39,250 bases of DNA from Francisellaceae bacterium UBA6186 (GCA_002422785.1 DITK01000018.1:1-39250), one strand, 5' to 3'; positions 8,973-18,387 are shown, counted from the first letter of the stretch. Notes: generated by a model from the letters alone, not told the origin. Translations and numbers: made by a program.

Positions 8973-9814
8973 TGAAAAAAATACCACTTGTTAATACAAG
9001 AACCATACATCATAGCAATCCATCCACCCATAGCTAAATATGGACCAAATGGGATTGGAGAGTTTTTATCTTGTTTTTTTAATAAAATTAACATTCCACC
9101 TACTAAACTACCGATAGCACTAGCAATCAAAACTATTAATAATAATTGTTGGCATCCAAACCATGCACCCAACATCGCCAACAATTTAAAATCTCCATAA
9201 CCCATACCATCTTTGCCGGTAATCAATTTAAATATCCAATATATAACCCAAAAACTTAAATAACCAAATATAGCACCCATAACTGCACTTTCTAGATTAA
9301 CAAATATATCAAACTTGTTAATAATTAATCCTAACCATAACATTGGCAAAGTTATCTCGTCTGGTATTATATATTCCTTCATATCTATCGCTGCTTGTAA
9401 AATTAACACCCACGACAATAATAAGGCAAAACCAACTTTATACTCCATGCCAAATTTATAAGCGACAAATACTGAAAAAATCCCAGTTAAAATTTCTGTT
9501 AACGGATAGCTTGTTGAAATTTTTTGTTTACAGCTTCTACATTTAGCTCGCAACAAAAAATAACTAAGCAGTGGAATATTATCAAAAAAAGCAATTTGTT
9601 GTTTACAATAAGGACAATGTGATCTTGGTAAACATAAATTAAATGCTAATTTTGGTAAATTATGAAATTTGGGTTGCAAATTTAAGAATTCATAACATTC
9701 GACAAACCATGAAAAATTTAACATTTTAGGTATTCTATAGGCCGCCATATTAATAAAGCTACCTATACACAACCCAAACACTAAAATTAATCCATAAAAA
9801 ACTATTAAATTCAT
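8963..9814 (-). CDS. pilD: PilD, prepilin peptidase / N-methyltransferase
   Basis: 283 aa, inner-membrane protein with about seven or eight hydrophobic segments. The N-terminal cytoplasmic loop has the paired zinc motifs CPYCKQQ and CRSCKQ (about residues 70-100). The two catalytic aspartates of the GxGD aspartyl protease family lie in IDMKEYIIPDEI and GMGYGDFKLL. It cleaves the pilin leader before Phe and methylates the new N-terminus. Its ATG overlaps the pilC stop, so pilB, pilC, pilD and coaE read as one operon. Confidence 0.95.
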   Translation of the reverse strand: MNLIVFYGLILVFGLCIGSFINMAAYRIPKMLNFSWFVECYEFLNLQPKFHNLPKLAFNLCLPRSHCPYCKQQIAFFDNIPLLSYFLLRAKCRSCKQKISTSYPLTEILTGIFSVFVAYKFGMEYKVGFALLLSWVLILQAAIDMKEYIIPDEITLPMLWLGLIINKFDIFVNLESAVMGAIFGYLSFWVIYWIFKLITGKDGMGYGDFKLLAMLGAWFGCQQLLLIVLIASAIGSLVGGMLILLKKQDKNSPIPFGPYLAMGGWIAMMYGSCINKWYFFQCY

Positions 9815-11031
9815 TACATTACTGAGCCCATTTTGAAAATTGGTAAATACATAGCAATTACCAAACCACCAACCAGAACACCTAAAATAGCCATAATTAA
9901 TGGTTCCAGCAATGATGTTAAACCGTCTACTTTTAAATTTACTTCTTCTTCAAAAATAGAAGCTACTTTATCTAACATTTGTTCTAATGCCCCAGATTCT
10001 TCTCCGATTGCCACCATTTGCACCACCATAACAGGAAACACCCCAGTTCGTTGCATCGAAGATTGCAAATTTTGTCCAGTAGATATTGATTCTTTAATTG
10101 TATCTATGGCATTTTCATAAACAATATTACCGCTGGCTTTAGATACGGTTTCTAAGGCTTCATTTAATGGCACGCCAGCTGCAAATGTGGTCGACAATGT
10201 TCTAGCAAATCTAGCAACAGCGGCTTTATTTAAAATTTCACCAAAAATTGGTAGTTTAAGAAATAAACGCTGCATATAATGCCGAAATGGCTTGTTCCGC
10301 TCGTAAGATCGAAGTGCAAAGAAAACCCCTGCAACTATGGCCACAGCAATCATTAATCCATTTTTTTGCACAAAATCAGATAAAGATAATACCATTAGAG
10401 TAAATTCTGGCAATTTAGCACCAAACCCATCAAATAATTTTTTAAAAGTAGGCACCACTTTAATTAATAACAAACCACTAACTATAAATGCCACTATTAA
10501 TATAGCAATCGGATAATATAATGCTTTTTTAATCTTATTTTTTAAATTTTCTGTTTTTTCTTTATAAACTGCTATTCTAGTTAACATCGTATCTAACGAA
10601 CCAGATTGTTCCCCAGCTGCGGCTAAACTACAAAACAAGTCATCAAATATTAATGGATATTTTTTTAAAGCAGACGAAAATGATTTACCAGATTCAACCT
10701 CTTCTTTTAATCCCATCACTAATTCTCTATAACTTTTTTTCTCCGCACCATCTATAATAACATTTAAAGCTTGCACTAAAGATATACCAGAACTCTGCAT
10801 AGTTGCCATTTGTCTACTAAAAAAAGATATATCTGCAGCATTAACTTTTCCACCAGAAGCACTGCTAGAGGAATTTTTAGCTTTTATATGCAAAACGTCG
10901 ATACCTTGCTTTCTTAATAAGGTTTTAGCCATGGAAATATTAGGTGCTATAATTTCACCTTGTACCACAGTATTCGAAACTCCGGATTTGTATTCGTACA
11001 TAAATACTTTATTATCTCTTAATTTAAACAT
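9814..11031 (-). CDS. pilC: PilC, type IV pilus inner-membrane platform protein
   Basis: 405 aa, standard length. Two repeated T2SSF domains are visible: FSRQMATMQSSGISLVQAL (about residues 70-88) and FARTLSTTFAAGVPLNEAL (about 273-291). Each is followed by AAGEQSGSL or AIGEESGALEQML and by hydrophobic membrane helices. PilC anchors the pilus motor ATPase at the inner membrane. It starts 2 bases after the pilB stop and overlaps pilD. Confidence 0.95.
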   Translation of the reverse strand: MFKLRDNKVFMYEYKSGVSNTVVQGEIIAPNISMAKTLLRKQGIDVLHIKAKNSSSSASGGKVNAADISFFSRQMATMQSSGISLVQALNVIIDGAEKKSYRELVMGLKEEVESGKSFSSALKKYPLIFDDLFCSLAAAGEQSGSLDTMLTRIAVYKEKTENLKNKIKKALYYPIAILIVAFIVSGLLLIKVVPTFKKLFDGFGAKLPEFTLMVLSLSDFVQKNGLMIAVAIVAGVFFALRSYERNKPFRHYMQRLFLKLPIFGEILNKAAVARFARTLSTTFAAGVPLNEALETVSKASGNIVYENAIDTIKESISTGQNLQSSMQRTGVFPVMVVQMVAIGEESGALEQMLDKVASIFEEEVNLKVDGLTSLLEPLIMAILGVLVGGLVIAMYLPIFKMGSVM

Positions 11032-11033
11032 AA

Positions 11034-12722
11034 TTACTCTCTCGTTACTCTAGAAATTTCTTCCAAAGAAGTTAACCCTTGTTTCACTTTGTGTAAACCA
11101 GATTTACGTAAAAACCACACGTTTTCTTGTAATGCTTGATTAGCAACATCTAAAGACGTACCACCATTCATAATAATTTCTCCAATTTTCTTAGAGATCG
11201 GCATTACTTCGTAAATACCTACCCTACCTTTATAACCATCTTTACATTTTTTACAACCAACCGGTTTAAAAATATGCAATTCTCCGGCTGCTTCTTCTTC
11301 AGTAAACCCTATGTCTAATAAAGCTTTAGTTGGTACTGTTATCTCTTCTTTACAAAAACCACATAATTTACGAGCTAATCGTTGCGCAATAATCAAATGC
11401 ACTGACGTTGCCACATTAAACGACGGTACCCCCATATTAATTAATCTAGTTAAGGTTTCTGCAGCACTATTAGTGTGCAAAGTAGACAATACCATATGTC
11501 CAGTTTGAGCAGCTTTAATAGCTATTTCTGCTGTTTCCAAATCACGAATTTCACCCACCATTATAATATCTGGATCTTGACGTAAAAAAGCTTTAAGCGC
11601 AGCAGCAAAAGTAAGTCCCGCTTTAACATTAACATTCACCTGGTTAATGCCAGGCAAGTTAATTTCCACCGGATCCTCGGCGGTTGAAATATTAACGTCT
11701 TCCACATTTAAAATGTTTAATGCCGTATATAAAGATACCGTTTTACCACTACCAGTTGGCCCCGTCACTAGCACCATACCTTGCGATAAATGGATCGCTT
11801 TTAAAAAATGATCCCTCTGAAAATCTTCGTACCCCAACGCCTCGATCCCAAGAGATGCAGAAGTTGGATCTAAAATCCGCATTACTATTTTTTCCCCAAA
11901 CAAAGTAGGGCAAGTGCTAACCCTAAAATCAATCGCCCTAGTTTTGGTAATGCGCATTTTAAATCTACCATCTTGCGGAATCCGTCGTTCTGAAATATCT
12001 AATTTAGACATAATTTTTATTCTAGAGGCTAATCTTTGTGCCAAATTAACCGGCGGCTGACCATATTCTCGCAACATGCCGTCTTGACGAAACCTAACCC
12101 TATAAATATGTTCGTATGGCTCCAAATGAATATCCGAAGAACCACTAGTGATGGCTTCTAATATAACTTTATTTATAAATCGTACAATCGGGGTGTCATT
12201 TTCCCCAGCAATTTCTTCTAAACTTTCCGCACCATCTGCAACTTGTAGCGCATCTAATGCATCGTCGTTCATATTAGATAGAAAATTAATTTCCGCTTTA
12301 GAAACAACAGCTCGAATAACCTCTGATAATTTATAATATTCAGTTACAACTGGTTCAATAATTAAATTAGTTTGAAATTTAATATCATCTAAAATTTTTA
12401 CATTGGTCGGATCACAAACTGCAATAAATAAATGCTCCCCACGCAAAAATAGCGGAAACATAATATTTTTTTCCATAGCAGCAGTTTTTATATCAACTTT
12501 GGGGCTATGTTCCACTTCGTAACATTGTAAATCAAAATATGGAATACCTAATTCGTCGGACAATAATTTTGCTAATAGGCTGGTATCAACTTTATCGTCT
12601 TCAATAATATAAGTAATTAAAGATTTATTTTTTTTATTGGATTCTACTATAGCTAATTCCAGCTTATCTTTAGATAAAGCACCGCTACTTAATAATCGTT
12701 TCGCAATTCCAGGAATTTCCAT
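11034..12722 (-). CDS. pilB: PilB, type IV pilus assembly ATPase
   Basis: 562 aa. An N-terminal MshEN-type domain (about 1-150) is followed by the secretion ATPase core: Asp box PQDGRFKMR, Walker A GPTGSGKTVSLYTAL, Walker B DIIMVGEIRD, and His box STLHTNSAAETL. The zinc tetracysteine (CGFCKEE ... CKKCKDGYKGR) marks the PilB/GspE group over PilT. It drives pilin polymerisation at the cytoplasmic face. A TATAAT (12762-12757) 28-30 bases before the expected transcript start suggests its own promoter in addition to read-through from pilA. Confidence 0.96.
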   Translation of the reverse strand: MEIPGIAKRLLSSGALSKDKLELAIVESNKKNKSLITYIIEDDKVDTSLLAKLLSDELGIPYFDLQCYEVEHSPKVDIKTAAMEKNIMFPLFLRGEHLFIAVCDPTNVKILDDIKFQTNLIIEPVVTEYYKLSEVIRAVVSKAEINFLSNMNDDALDALQVADGAESLEEIAGENDTPIVRFINKVILEAITSGSSDIHLEPYEHIYRVRFRQDGMLREYGQPPVNLAQRLASRIKIMSKLDISERRIPQDGRFKMRITKTRAIDFRVSTCPTLFGEKIVMRILDPTSASLGIEALGYEDFQRDHFLKAIHLSQGMVLVTGPTGSGKTVSLYTALNILNVEDVNISTAEDPVEINLPGINQVNVNVKAGLTFAAALKAFLRQDPDIIMVGEIRDLETAEIAIKAAQTGHMVLSTLHTNSAAETLTRLINMGVPSFNVATSVHLIIAQRLARKLCGFCKEEITVPTKALLDIGFTEEEAAGELHIFKPVGCKKCKDGYKGRVGIYEVMPISKKIGEIIMNGGTSLDVANQALQENVWFLRKSGLHKVKQGLTSLEEISRVTRE

Positions 12723-12756
12723 AACTACGATCCATAAAAATTTTCAGTTTATATTT

Positions 12757-12788
12757 ATTATAAGTTAATTTATGTTTTTTGACATAAA
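12757..12788 (-). promoter_or_regulatory. Possible pilB promoter with adjoining inverted repeat
   Basis: A TATAAT -10 (minus strand 12762-12757) lies about 35 bases before the pilB ATG. No good -35 is seen at 17 bases. Directly upstream, TTTATGT (12769-12775) and ACATAAA (12782-12788) form a 7-base inverted repeat with a 6-base gap overlapping the -35 region, as an operator would. In such AT-rich DNA this may be chance. Confidence 0.3.
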
Positions 12789-12840
12789 GTTTTTATGATT
12801 ATTTTAACTGTATAGATCTCTTATCAATATAAAACATTTT

Positions 12841-12907
12841 AAAAAACAGCACCGGGGAAGATAGGAGTTAAATCAATTATTAATTTAAATTTCCTCGTCC
12901 CCGCGTG
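12841..12907 (-). terminator. Rho-independent terminator after pilA
   Basis: CGGGGA (12853-12858) pairs with TCCCCG (12898-12903). The stem continues inward with GA/AGGA against TCCT/C and ends in a TTAAAT/ATTTAA inner stem. On the minus strand the hairpin is followed by TGCTG and a run of six T. It begins about 10 bases after the pilA stop codon, so it should end or reduce transcription before pilB. Confidence 0.8.
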
Positions 12908-12917
12908 TTTAATGATA

Positions 12918-13448
12918 TTAATTACATAAATTGGCTGTTGCTGGTGCTGCGGCAAGTGCTGCAGCAGAACAGTCTCCTGGGTAATAAGTAACGGGATAAA
13001 CATTACTAACAGATATGCAAGACCATTCTAATTTAGTCGTTCCACCAGCGGCAGTTATAAATGTTCCCCTGTAAGTTATAAAAGGCTGAGAAGCACCACC
13101 AAAGCCTTGACCATAAACAGTAAAAGTATAATTCGCATTAGCGGTAGCACCACATGTGGCCGTAGATACTGGTAGCAACACATAGGGATCAGTTGGCTGA
13201 TTGAAAATACTCGCTAAAGTTCCAGGAAATACTCCTTGAGTAACTCTGTGCTCAGATACTACCTTTTTAACCATAGATCCCATTTCAACCATATGAGACA
13301 ATCTAGCTCTCGACATATAGCCATCATAAGCCGGCACGGCAATTGATGCTAATACACCAATAATAGCTACCACTACCATCAACTCTATTAACGAGAAACC
13401 AGCTACTAATTTCTTTAATTGATTTTTAATCTTCATATGCAACCCCAT
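12918..13448 (-). CDS. pilA: Type IV major pilin (prepilin)
   Basis: 176 aa from the ATG at 13448, chosen because GGAG lies 8 bases upstream. An ATG at 13436 would give a 13-residue leader (MKIKNQLKKLVAG) that fits type IVa prepilins even better; an upstream ATG at 13463 is also open. The processing site is G|FSLIEL, with Glu at +5 and the hydrophobic helix VVVAIIGVLASIAVPAY. The C-terminal head holds five cysteines, including GDC and NLC near the end that could close a disulfide loop, and is rich in Ala, Gly and Thr. The gene precedes pilBCD and is followed by a strong terminator, so pilin can be made in excess of the motor proteins. Confidence 0.93.
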   Translation of the reverse strand: MGLHMKIKNQLKKLVAGFSLIELMVVVAIIGVLASIAVPAYDGYMSRARLSHMVEMGSMVKKVVSEHRVTQGVFPGTLASIFNQPTDPYVLLPVSTATCGATANANYTFTVYGQGFGGASQPFITYRGTFITAAGGTTKLEWSCISVSNVYPVTYYPGDCSAAALAAAPATANLCN

Positions 13449-13736
13449 GGTGTACGCTCCCATTTATGTATATATAAAATTAGCTTTAAAAACTTAACTT
13501 GTTATTGTTTATAACTTATAATTAATAAATATAGCTGAATATTTAAAAATTTGTGTAAATTGTATAAACAAGCGTAGCTAAAGACCTGCCTTTAAAAGAA
13601 TGACCTATCGTAATTTTTTTATTTCTTCTATAGACAAATTAGTTAATTTTGCGATTAGATTTAGATTAATACCTTATATTATTATATATTTTAATGTTAT
13701 CTTACAATAACTATCGAACATCATGGAACAGCATAA

Positions 13737-14777
13737 ATGTCGCTAAAAAATTTTTTTAATTTATTATTAGTTATAATTTTATTACTAGCTACAATTTTTT
13801 ATATAAAATCAAGATCCAAACACGACACTATATTTCAAAATTTAGATCCTAAATACAAACCTAAAAGATTTTTAAATCTTTTAAAATGGAAACTTACAAC
13901 TAAACACCCAGTTTGGCCTAAAAAAGTCTTAGTAGAGAATTATGATCTACCACCACACAAAGTTATTGATCAGGATAAAATAAGAATTAGTTTCGTTGGA
14001 CATGTAACTTTTTTAATTCAAACTAATGATATTAATATCTTAACAGATCCGGTATGGTCTCAACGTGCTAGCCCATTTAGTTTTATTGGACCTAAAAGAG
14101 TAATTGATCCCGGGATCAAATTAGCAGATTTGCCGAAAATAGATATTATAGTTATTAGTCATAATCATTACGATCACATGGATCTTGCAACCATAAAAAC
14201 TATATGGCAACGAGATAAACCAAAAATCATTACCCCGCTACTTAACGATCAAATTCTTAAAAATTATATTAAAGATATAAAAGTTACCACGTTAGATTGG
14301 CATGAAAATATTCTTTTACCTAATAATATAGCAATTACTTTGGAACCTGCGCAACATTGGTCCGCCAGGGGGTTATTTGATTTAAATAAATCCTTGTGGG
14401 GCAATTTTATGATTAAAACGCCAGCCGGAACTATCTGTTTTATCGGAGATTCTGGTTATAACCAAGAATTATATAACAATATCGGCATAAAATATGATGT
14501 TTTTTTAAGTCTTATTCCAATAGGTGCTTTTGAGCCAAGATGGTTTATGCAAGATATACATATGAACCCAGAAGAAGCCGCATTGGTACATCAACATTTA
14601 AAATCAAAACACTCCATAGCTAGCCATTTTCAAACTTTCCCCCTGGCATCTGATCAATATTTTCAAGCATCGGAAGAACTAAGCTTAGCTCTACAAAAAT
14701 ATCAAATTTCTAAAGAACAGTTTATAATTCCAACTGCCGGTAAGGTATACTGGTTTAATAACCAGAAGAAAGATTAG
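13737..14777 (+). CDS. NAPE-PLD-like metallo-beta-lactamase-fold hydrolase, membrane-anchored
   Basis: 346 aa. One N-terminal hydrophobic helix (about residues 5-23) followed by Lys/Arg-rich sequence suggests an inner-membrane anchor. The fold's zinc motifs are intact: HNHYDHMD (HxHxDH), EPAQHWSARG, FIGDSGYN and SHFQTF. The segments FVGHVTFLIQ, ILTDPVWSQRASP, IGPKR and IGAFEPRWFM match N-acyl-phosphatidylethanolamine phospholipase D closely. Family members hydrolyse phosphodiester or amide bonds; NAPE is a plausible but unproven substrate. The gene is divergent from pilA, and its last 23 bases overlap the end of rsmI on the other strand. Confidence 0.85.
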   Translation: MSLKNFFNLLLVIILLLATIFYIKSRSKHDTIFQNLDPKYKPKRFLNLLKWKLTTKHPVWPKKVLVENYDLPPHKVIDQDKIRISFVGHVTFLIQTNDINILTDPVWSQRASPFSFIGPKRVIDPGIKLADLPKIDIIVISHNHYDHMDLATIKTIWQRDKPKIITPLLNDQILKNYIKDIKVTTLDWHENILLPNNIAITLEPAQHWSARGLFDLNKSLWGNFMIKTPAGTICFIGDSGYNQELYNNIGIKYDVFLSLIPIGAFEPRWFMQDIHMNPEEAALVHQHLKSKHSIASHFQTFPLASDQYFQASEELSLALQKYQISKEQFIIPTAGKVYWFNNQKKD

Positions 14778-15618
14778 ACAAACAATAATTGTATAATATT
14801 TTTTTAGAAACCCCAGTAATTTTGGCCGCAACGCTGGTAGCTTTAGTTATGGGTAATTCGTTTAATAAGATTTTTAACATTTCATGGATTTTAGGATCAA
14901 TTGAACCAACTGCCTCTATTTTTTGCTGAGTCGCACCAGCTACTACTAAAACTATTTCCCCTTTAGTTTGATGCACTTTATCGTTATTAATAAAATTATA
15001 AATATTTTTTAAATTGTCTGGTACAATAGTTTCGAATTTTTTAGTTAATTCTCTGCAAAAAGTTGCTGCTCTATCTAAATGAAATGCTTTTTGCATGCAA
15101 TCAACTGTTTCTAACACTCTATGGGGAGATTCAAAAAAAATCATAGTCCGTTGTTCTAAGCTTAAATCCAACAATGCTTTTTGTTTTTGTGGTAATTTAA
15201 CCGGCAAAAAACCAATAAAAATAAATTGATCAGTAGCTAAACCGCTAACACTAATTGCAGCCACAGCTGCACTAGCACCCGGTATTGGTGTTACAGGAAT
15301 TTTAGCCAAATGGGCGCTCTTAACTAAATGATATCCAGGATCGCTAATTAATGGAGTACCGGCATCAGAAATTACCGCAATTTTTTGACCTTGCTGCAAT
15401 AGAACTAAGATCTTATCAATAATTTGTTTTTCATTATGCTCATGTAAGCTAATCATCTTAGTATTGATATTGTAATGTTTTAATAAAATTTGAGAATGCC
15501 TAGTATCTTCTGCAACTATCAAATCTACGTGTTGCAAAATATCGACAGCCCGATAAGAGATGTCCATTAAATTACCAATTGGAGTTGCAACTACATATAG
15601 CATGCAGTAATCTATCAT
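14755..15618 (-). CDS. rsmI: RsmI, 16S rRNA C1402 2'-O-methyltransferase
   Basis: 287 aa, the usual size. MLYVVATPIGNLMDIS near the start, VDLIVAEDTRHS, ISDAGTPLISDPGYHLV, PGASA and FESPHRV are the signature motifs of this SAM-dependent tetrapyrrole-methylase-fold enzyme. It methylates the ribose of C1402 in the ribosomal P-site. The ATG at 15618 gives five residues before MLYVV; the ATG at 15603 is a possible shorter start. It is divergent from lpoA, the common rsmI/lpoA arrangement. Confidence 0.96.
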   Translation of the reverse strand: MIDYCMLYVVATPIGNLMDISYRAVDILQHVDLIVAEDTRHSQILLKHYNINTKMISLHEHNEKQIIDKILVLLQQGQKIAVISDAGTPLISDPGYHLVKSAHLAKIPVTPIPGASAAVAAISVSGLATDQFIFIGFLPVKLPQKQKALLDLSLEQRTMIFFESPHRVLETVDCMQKAFHLDRAATFCRELTKKFETIVPDNLKNIYNFINNDKVHQTKGEIVLVVAGATQQKIEAVGSIDPKIHEMLKILLNELPITKATSVAAKITGVSKKILYNYCLSNLSSGY

Positions 15619-15650
15619 ATTATTTTGATTAAATACTAGCTAAATTCTAT

Positions 15651-17546
15651 ATGATAATTGCTAATCGTATGATTAATTCTTTATTGTGGATACCCTTCAT
15701 ATTGACCATGATGCTACTTAATGGCTGCGGTCAATACCGCTATCATTTAGATGATATTTCTGTAACACAGCATCCAGAGCATCTAGCCAAAGAATCTCGG
15801 AGATACTTAAGAATTGCAGAAAACAGTAAAAATCTTACAGAAAAAAATCATTTTCTATTGCTGGGGGCCGAATTATTAATTAATGCCAACGATAGCCAAG
15901 AAGCTGAAAAAATTTTACATGAATTAAATACTGAAAGCCTAACCACACCACAACAAGCTGTTTGGCAAATATTATTAGCTAAAATACAACTAACACAAGC
16001 AAATATACCAAAAGCTAAAGAATTACTAGCTAACATTGCGACCTATCAAAACCTAGATGATAATGTTTATAAAAAACTTTATGCCACTAAAGCCGAAATT
16101 TTTTTACAAACAGGAGAAATTTTAGAAGCAATACAAGAACAAGTAAATTTAGAAAAATTTTTAGCAACTGATCAAGAAAAAACTATCAACCATAAAAATA
16201 TTTGGGATAATTTACAACAACTAACCCCAAATTTTTTACGTTTAGCAAATCAAGGAAATTTTAGCCAAGTAATGCAGGGCTGGTTAACTATAGCCTATAT
16301 CACTAAACAGTACGATGCCGATCAGTCTGAACTATCTAAGGCCGTGCACGTGTGGAAAAACAACTTTCCTGGCCATCCAGCTAATGATATTCTTGTTCTA
16401 GGAGCACAAAATGCATTAATAAATAATTACCCTACTAACAATCAGACTGATCAAGAAAGTGTAATTAAAGAAAAATTTGATAAATTAAATAAAATAGCAC
16501 TATTATTGCCGTTATCTGGAACTTATAATAACAGTGCTATAGCAATTAAAAATGGATTTTTAGCTGCTGCTTACCATAAAAAATCTGAAACTAAAAAACC
16601 AGCAATTATCGTACTAGATACTAATCAACAGCAAATTAATAATGTTTATACCCAAGCAATAAAAGAAGGAGCTGATTTAATTGTTGGCCCTTTAATCAAA
16701 GAAGACGTAGAAAAGTTAGCGAGATTTACCAAAATATCAACCCCAACACTTGCTCTAAATACTTTGCATAATCTACATGCTAATTTATTATTTCAATTTG
16801 GTTTGCCACCAGAAATAGAAAGTCGCGCCATGGTAGAAAAAGCGCGTGATAATCATCATAAAAATGCATTATTCATAGTACAAAATAATGATTTAGGCAA
16901 TAGAATGCAACATTCTATTGCTAAAGATTGGCAAGCTATCGGCGGACATATTATTAATGTTATAAATTTTAATATGAAAACAGATTTAAATAAAACATTA
17001 AAATTAGCCCTTGGTATAGAAGATAGTAACAATCGTGCCAAAGATTTAACTAATTTAGGAATAAAATTTCATTTTGAGCCAAGAAGAAGACAAGATATAG
17101 ATTGTATATTTTTAATAACTAGCCCGGCCAATGCAAGACAAATAAAGCCCTTATTAAATTTTTATTACGCTAATAAAATACCTGTTTATGCAACTTCTAG
17201 CATTTATGCTGGAACACCCAACCCAAGCCTCGATAGAGACTTAGATGGTATCCAGTTTTGTGATATACCTTGGGTATTAGACGGATCTATAGCCAGTAGT
17301 TCCATTTATCAATCAGTTAAAAATCTATGGAAAGAAAATTTTGCTCAATATTCTAGATTATACGCATTAGGCATAGATGCTTATAAATTATCAACTCAAC
17401 TACCACAACTGATATATATGCCAGAAGTCGGGATCTCTGGCATGACCGGGATCTTAAAAATAAATAATAAAAATATTATTTACCGTAAATTAATGTGGGG
17501 TACTTTTGAAAATGGATTGGTTGTTGTTTTAAATCAAAAAAATTAA
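15651..17546 (+). CDS. lpoA: LpoA, outer-membrane lipoprotein activator of penicillin-binding protein 1A
   Basis: 631 aa. The lipoprotein signal ends in the lipobox LLNG|C (Cys about residue 26). The first ATG is kept because it supplies the only positive charge (Arg6) in the signal's n-region. Residues about 35-250 form a TPR-like helical N-domain. From IALLLPLSGTYNNSA (about 283) the protein is a type I periplasmic-binding-fold domain, with GPLIKEDVEKL, ALNTL and FLITSPANARQIKP. It should reach through the periplasm to stimulate the transpeptidase PBP1a. Context (rsmI divergent, yraN downstream) is the classic one. Confidence 0.92.
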   Translation: MIIANRMINSLLWIPFILTMMLLNGCGQYRYHLDDISVTQHPEHLAKESRRYLRIAENSKNLTEKNHFLLLGAELLINANDSQEAEKILHELNTESLTTPQQAVWQILLAKIQLTQANIPKAKELLANIATYQNLDDNVYKKLYATKAEIFLQTGEILEAIQEQVNLEKFLATDQEKTINHKNIWDNLQQLTPNFLRLANQGNFSQVMQGWLTIAYITKQYDADQSELSKAVHVWKNNFPGHPANDILVLGAQNALINNYPTNNQTDQESVIKEKFDKLNKIALLLPLSGTYNNSAIAIKNGFLAAAYHKKSETKKPAIIVLDTNQQQINNVYTQAIKEGADLIVGPLIKEDVEKLARFTKISTPTLALNTLHNLHANLLFQFGLPPEIESRAMVEKARDNHHKNALFIVQNNDLGNRMQHSIAKDWQAIGGHIINVINFNMKTDLNKTLKLALGIEDSNNRAKDLTNLGIKFHFEPRRRQDIDCIFLITSPANARQIKPLLNFYYANKIPVYATSSIYAGTPNPSLDRDLDGIQFCDIPWVLDGSIASSSIYQSVKNLWKENFAQYSRLYALGIDAYKLSTQLPQLIYMPEVGISGMTGILKINNKNIIYRKLMWGTFENGLVVVLNQKN

Positions 17547-17608
17547 TAGCAAAAATCTAATAAAATTAATTATTTTATTGCAGCTTTAAATATCATTAAA
17601 TCATAACA

Positions 17609-17977
17609 ATGACTATTAATAAAATAGCTATTGGCAAACAAATAGAACATTTAGCTGCAATTTATTTGCAAAAAAATAATTTACAATTATTACATAAAAA
17701 TTTTCGTTCTAAATTTGGTGAAATAGATTTAATTTTCCAAGATCCTAAACAAACACAAATTGTATTTGTGGAGGTAAGATATAGAAAGTCGGTGTTATTT
17801 GGAGAACCAGCAAGTTCTGTCACAAAAATAAAACAACAGAAATTAATCAAAACAGCAAAATATTATTTGCATAATAAATTTCAAGAAGTGCCAATAAGTT
17901 ACCGCTTTGATATAATTTCTTGCACTGGGCCATTAAATAGCATAAAAATTGCTTGGATTATTAGTGCATTTTGTTAA
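17609..17977 (+). CDS. yraN: YraN, UPF0102 endonuclease-fold protein
   Basis: 122 aa, full length. IGKQIEHLAAIYL near the start and the nuclease-like core FGEIDLIF ... VFVEVRYR (E-x-D ... E-V-R) identify UPF0102. The family has a restriction-endonuclease-like fold; its cellular role remains unclear, with DNA repair or recombination proposed. It follows lpoA by 62 bases, which contain only an AT-rich inverted repeat (17559-17579) without a T run. Confidence 0.92.
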   Translation: MTINKIAIGKQIEHLAAIYLQKNNLQLLHKNFRSKFGEIDLIFQDPKQTQIVFVEVRYRKSVLFGEPASSVTKIKQQKLIKTAKYYLHNKFQEVPISYRFDIISCTGPLNSIKIAWIISAFC

Positions 17978-17985
17978 ATGTGACT

Positions 17986-18384
17986 TTACGGACAAAGGTT
18001 ATCTGGACGTCTCCATTGTAAATATGTTTCAACATGCAAACTAAATCCAGGGTTTTTTTCAAATTTGATAGTTACATGACGTTTTAATGCAGGTAATATA
18101 TCTAAAATTTTTTCTATGCCTTGTTTGGTTAGTTTATTATTAGATAAATCTATGTGTTGAATAACACACAATGGACTTTGCAGCATGTTAATTATATGAG
18201 GCACGCTATCGTCGGTGATATAATTCATCCACAGACCAAGTTTTGTGATATTAGGATTTTCTATAATTTTCTCGCATATCCCAGCAACATCTTGATCTAC
18301 TAGTTCGTAACAACCATAATCTACATAATTATATTGAGTCGTCAATATTGTCATTAATATTTTATTTATTTTATCAATCGCCAT
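17986..18384 (-). CDS. Small leucine-rich-repeat protein, orphan (effector candidate)
   Basis: 132 aa. Two clear repeats of the ribonuclease-inhibitor type occur: ITKLGLWMNYITDDSVPHI (from residue 46) and IQHIDLSNNKLTKQGIEKI (from about 75). A weaker one lies before them (LVDQDVAGICEKIIENPN). The LxLxxNxlxxxGv pattern is typical of eukaryote-like LRR proteins, which bind other proteins. No signal peptide or enzyme domain is seen. Its length suggests only 3-4 repeats, perhaps a fragment or a small binding module. A 10-base hairpin just before the ATG covers the only Shine-Dalgarno-like bases. A role as a secreted protein in a host cell is inference. Confidence 0.6.
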   Translation of the reverse strand: MAIDKINKILMTILTTQYNYVDYGCYELVDQDVAGICEKIIENPNITKLGLWMNYITDDSVPHIINMLQSPLCVIQHIDLSNNKLTKQGIEKILDILPALKRHVTIKFEKNPGFSLHVETYLQWRRPDNLCP

Positions 18385-18387
18385 ATA

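Noticed and set aside
13464..13736. Sigma-54 or sigma-28 promoter upstream of pilA
   Set aside because: I looked for GG-N10-GC and the sigma-28 pattern on the minus strand and found no convincing match; only scattered AT-rich -10-like sites.
17559..17579. AATAAAAT/ATTTTATT inverted repeat after lpoA as terminator
   Set aside because: It is purely A-T, with no T run following, in DNA where such repeats arise by chance; yraN likely continues the transcript.
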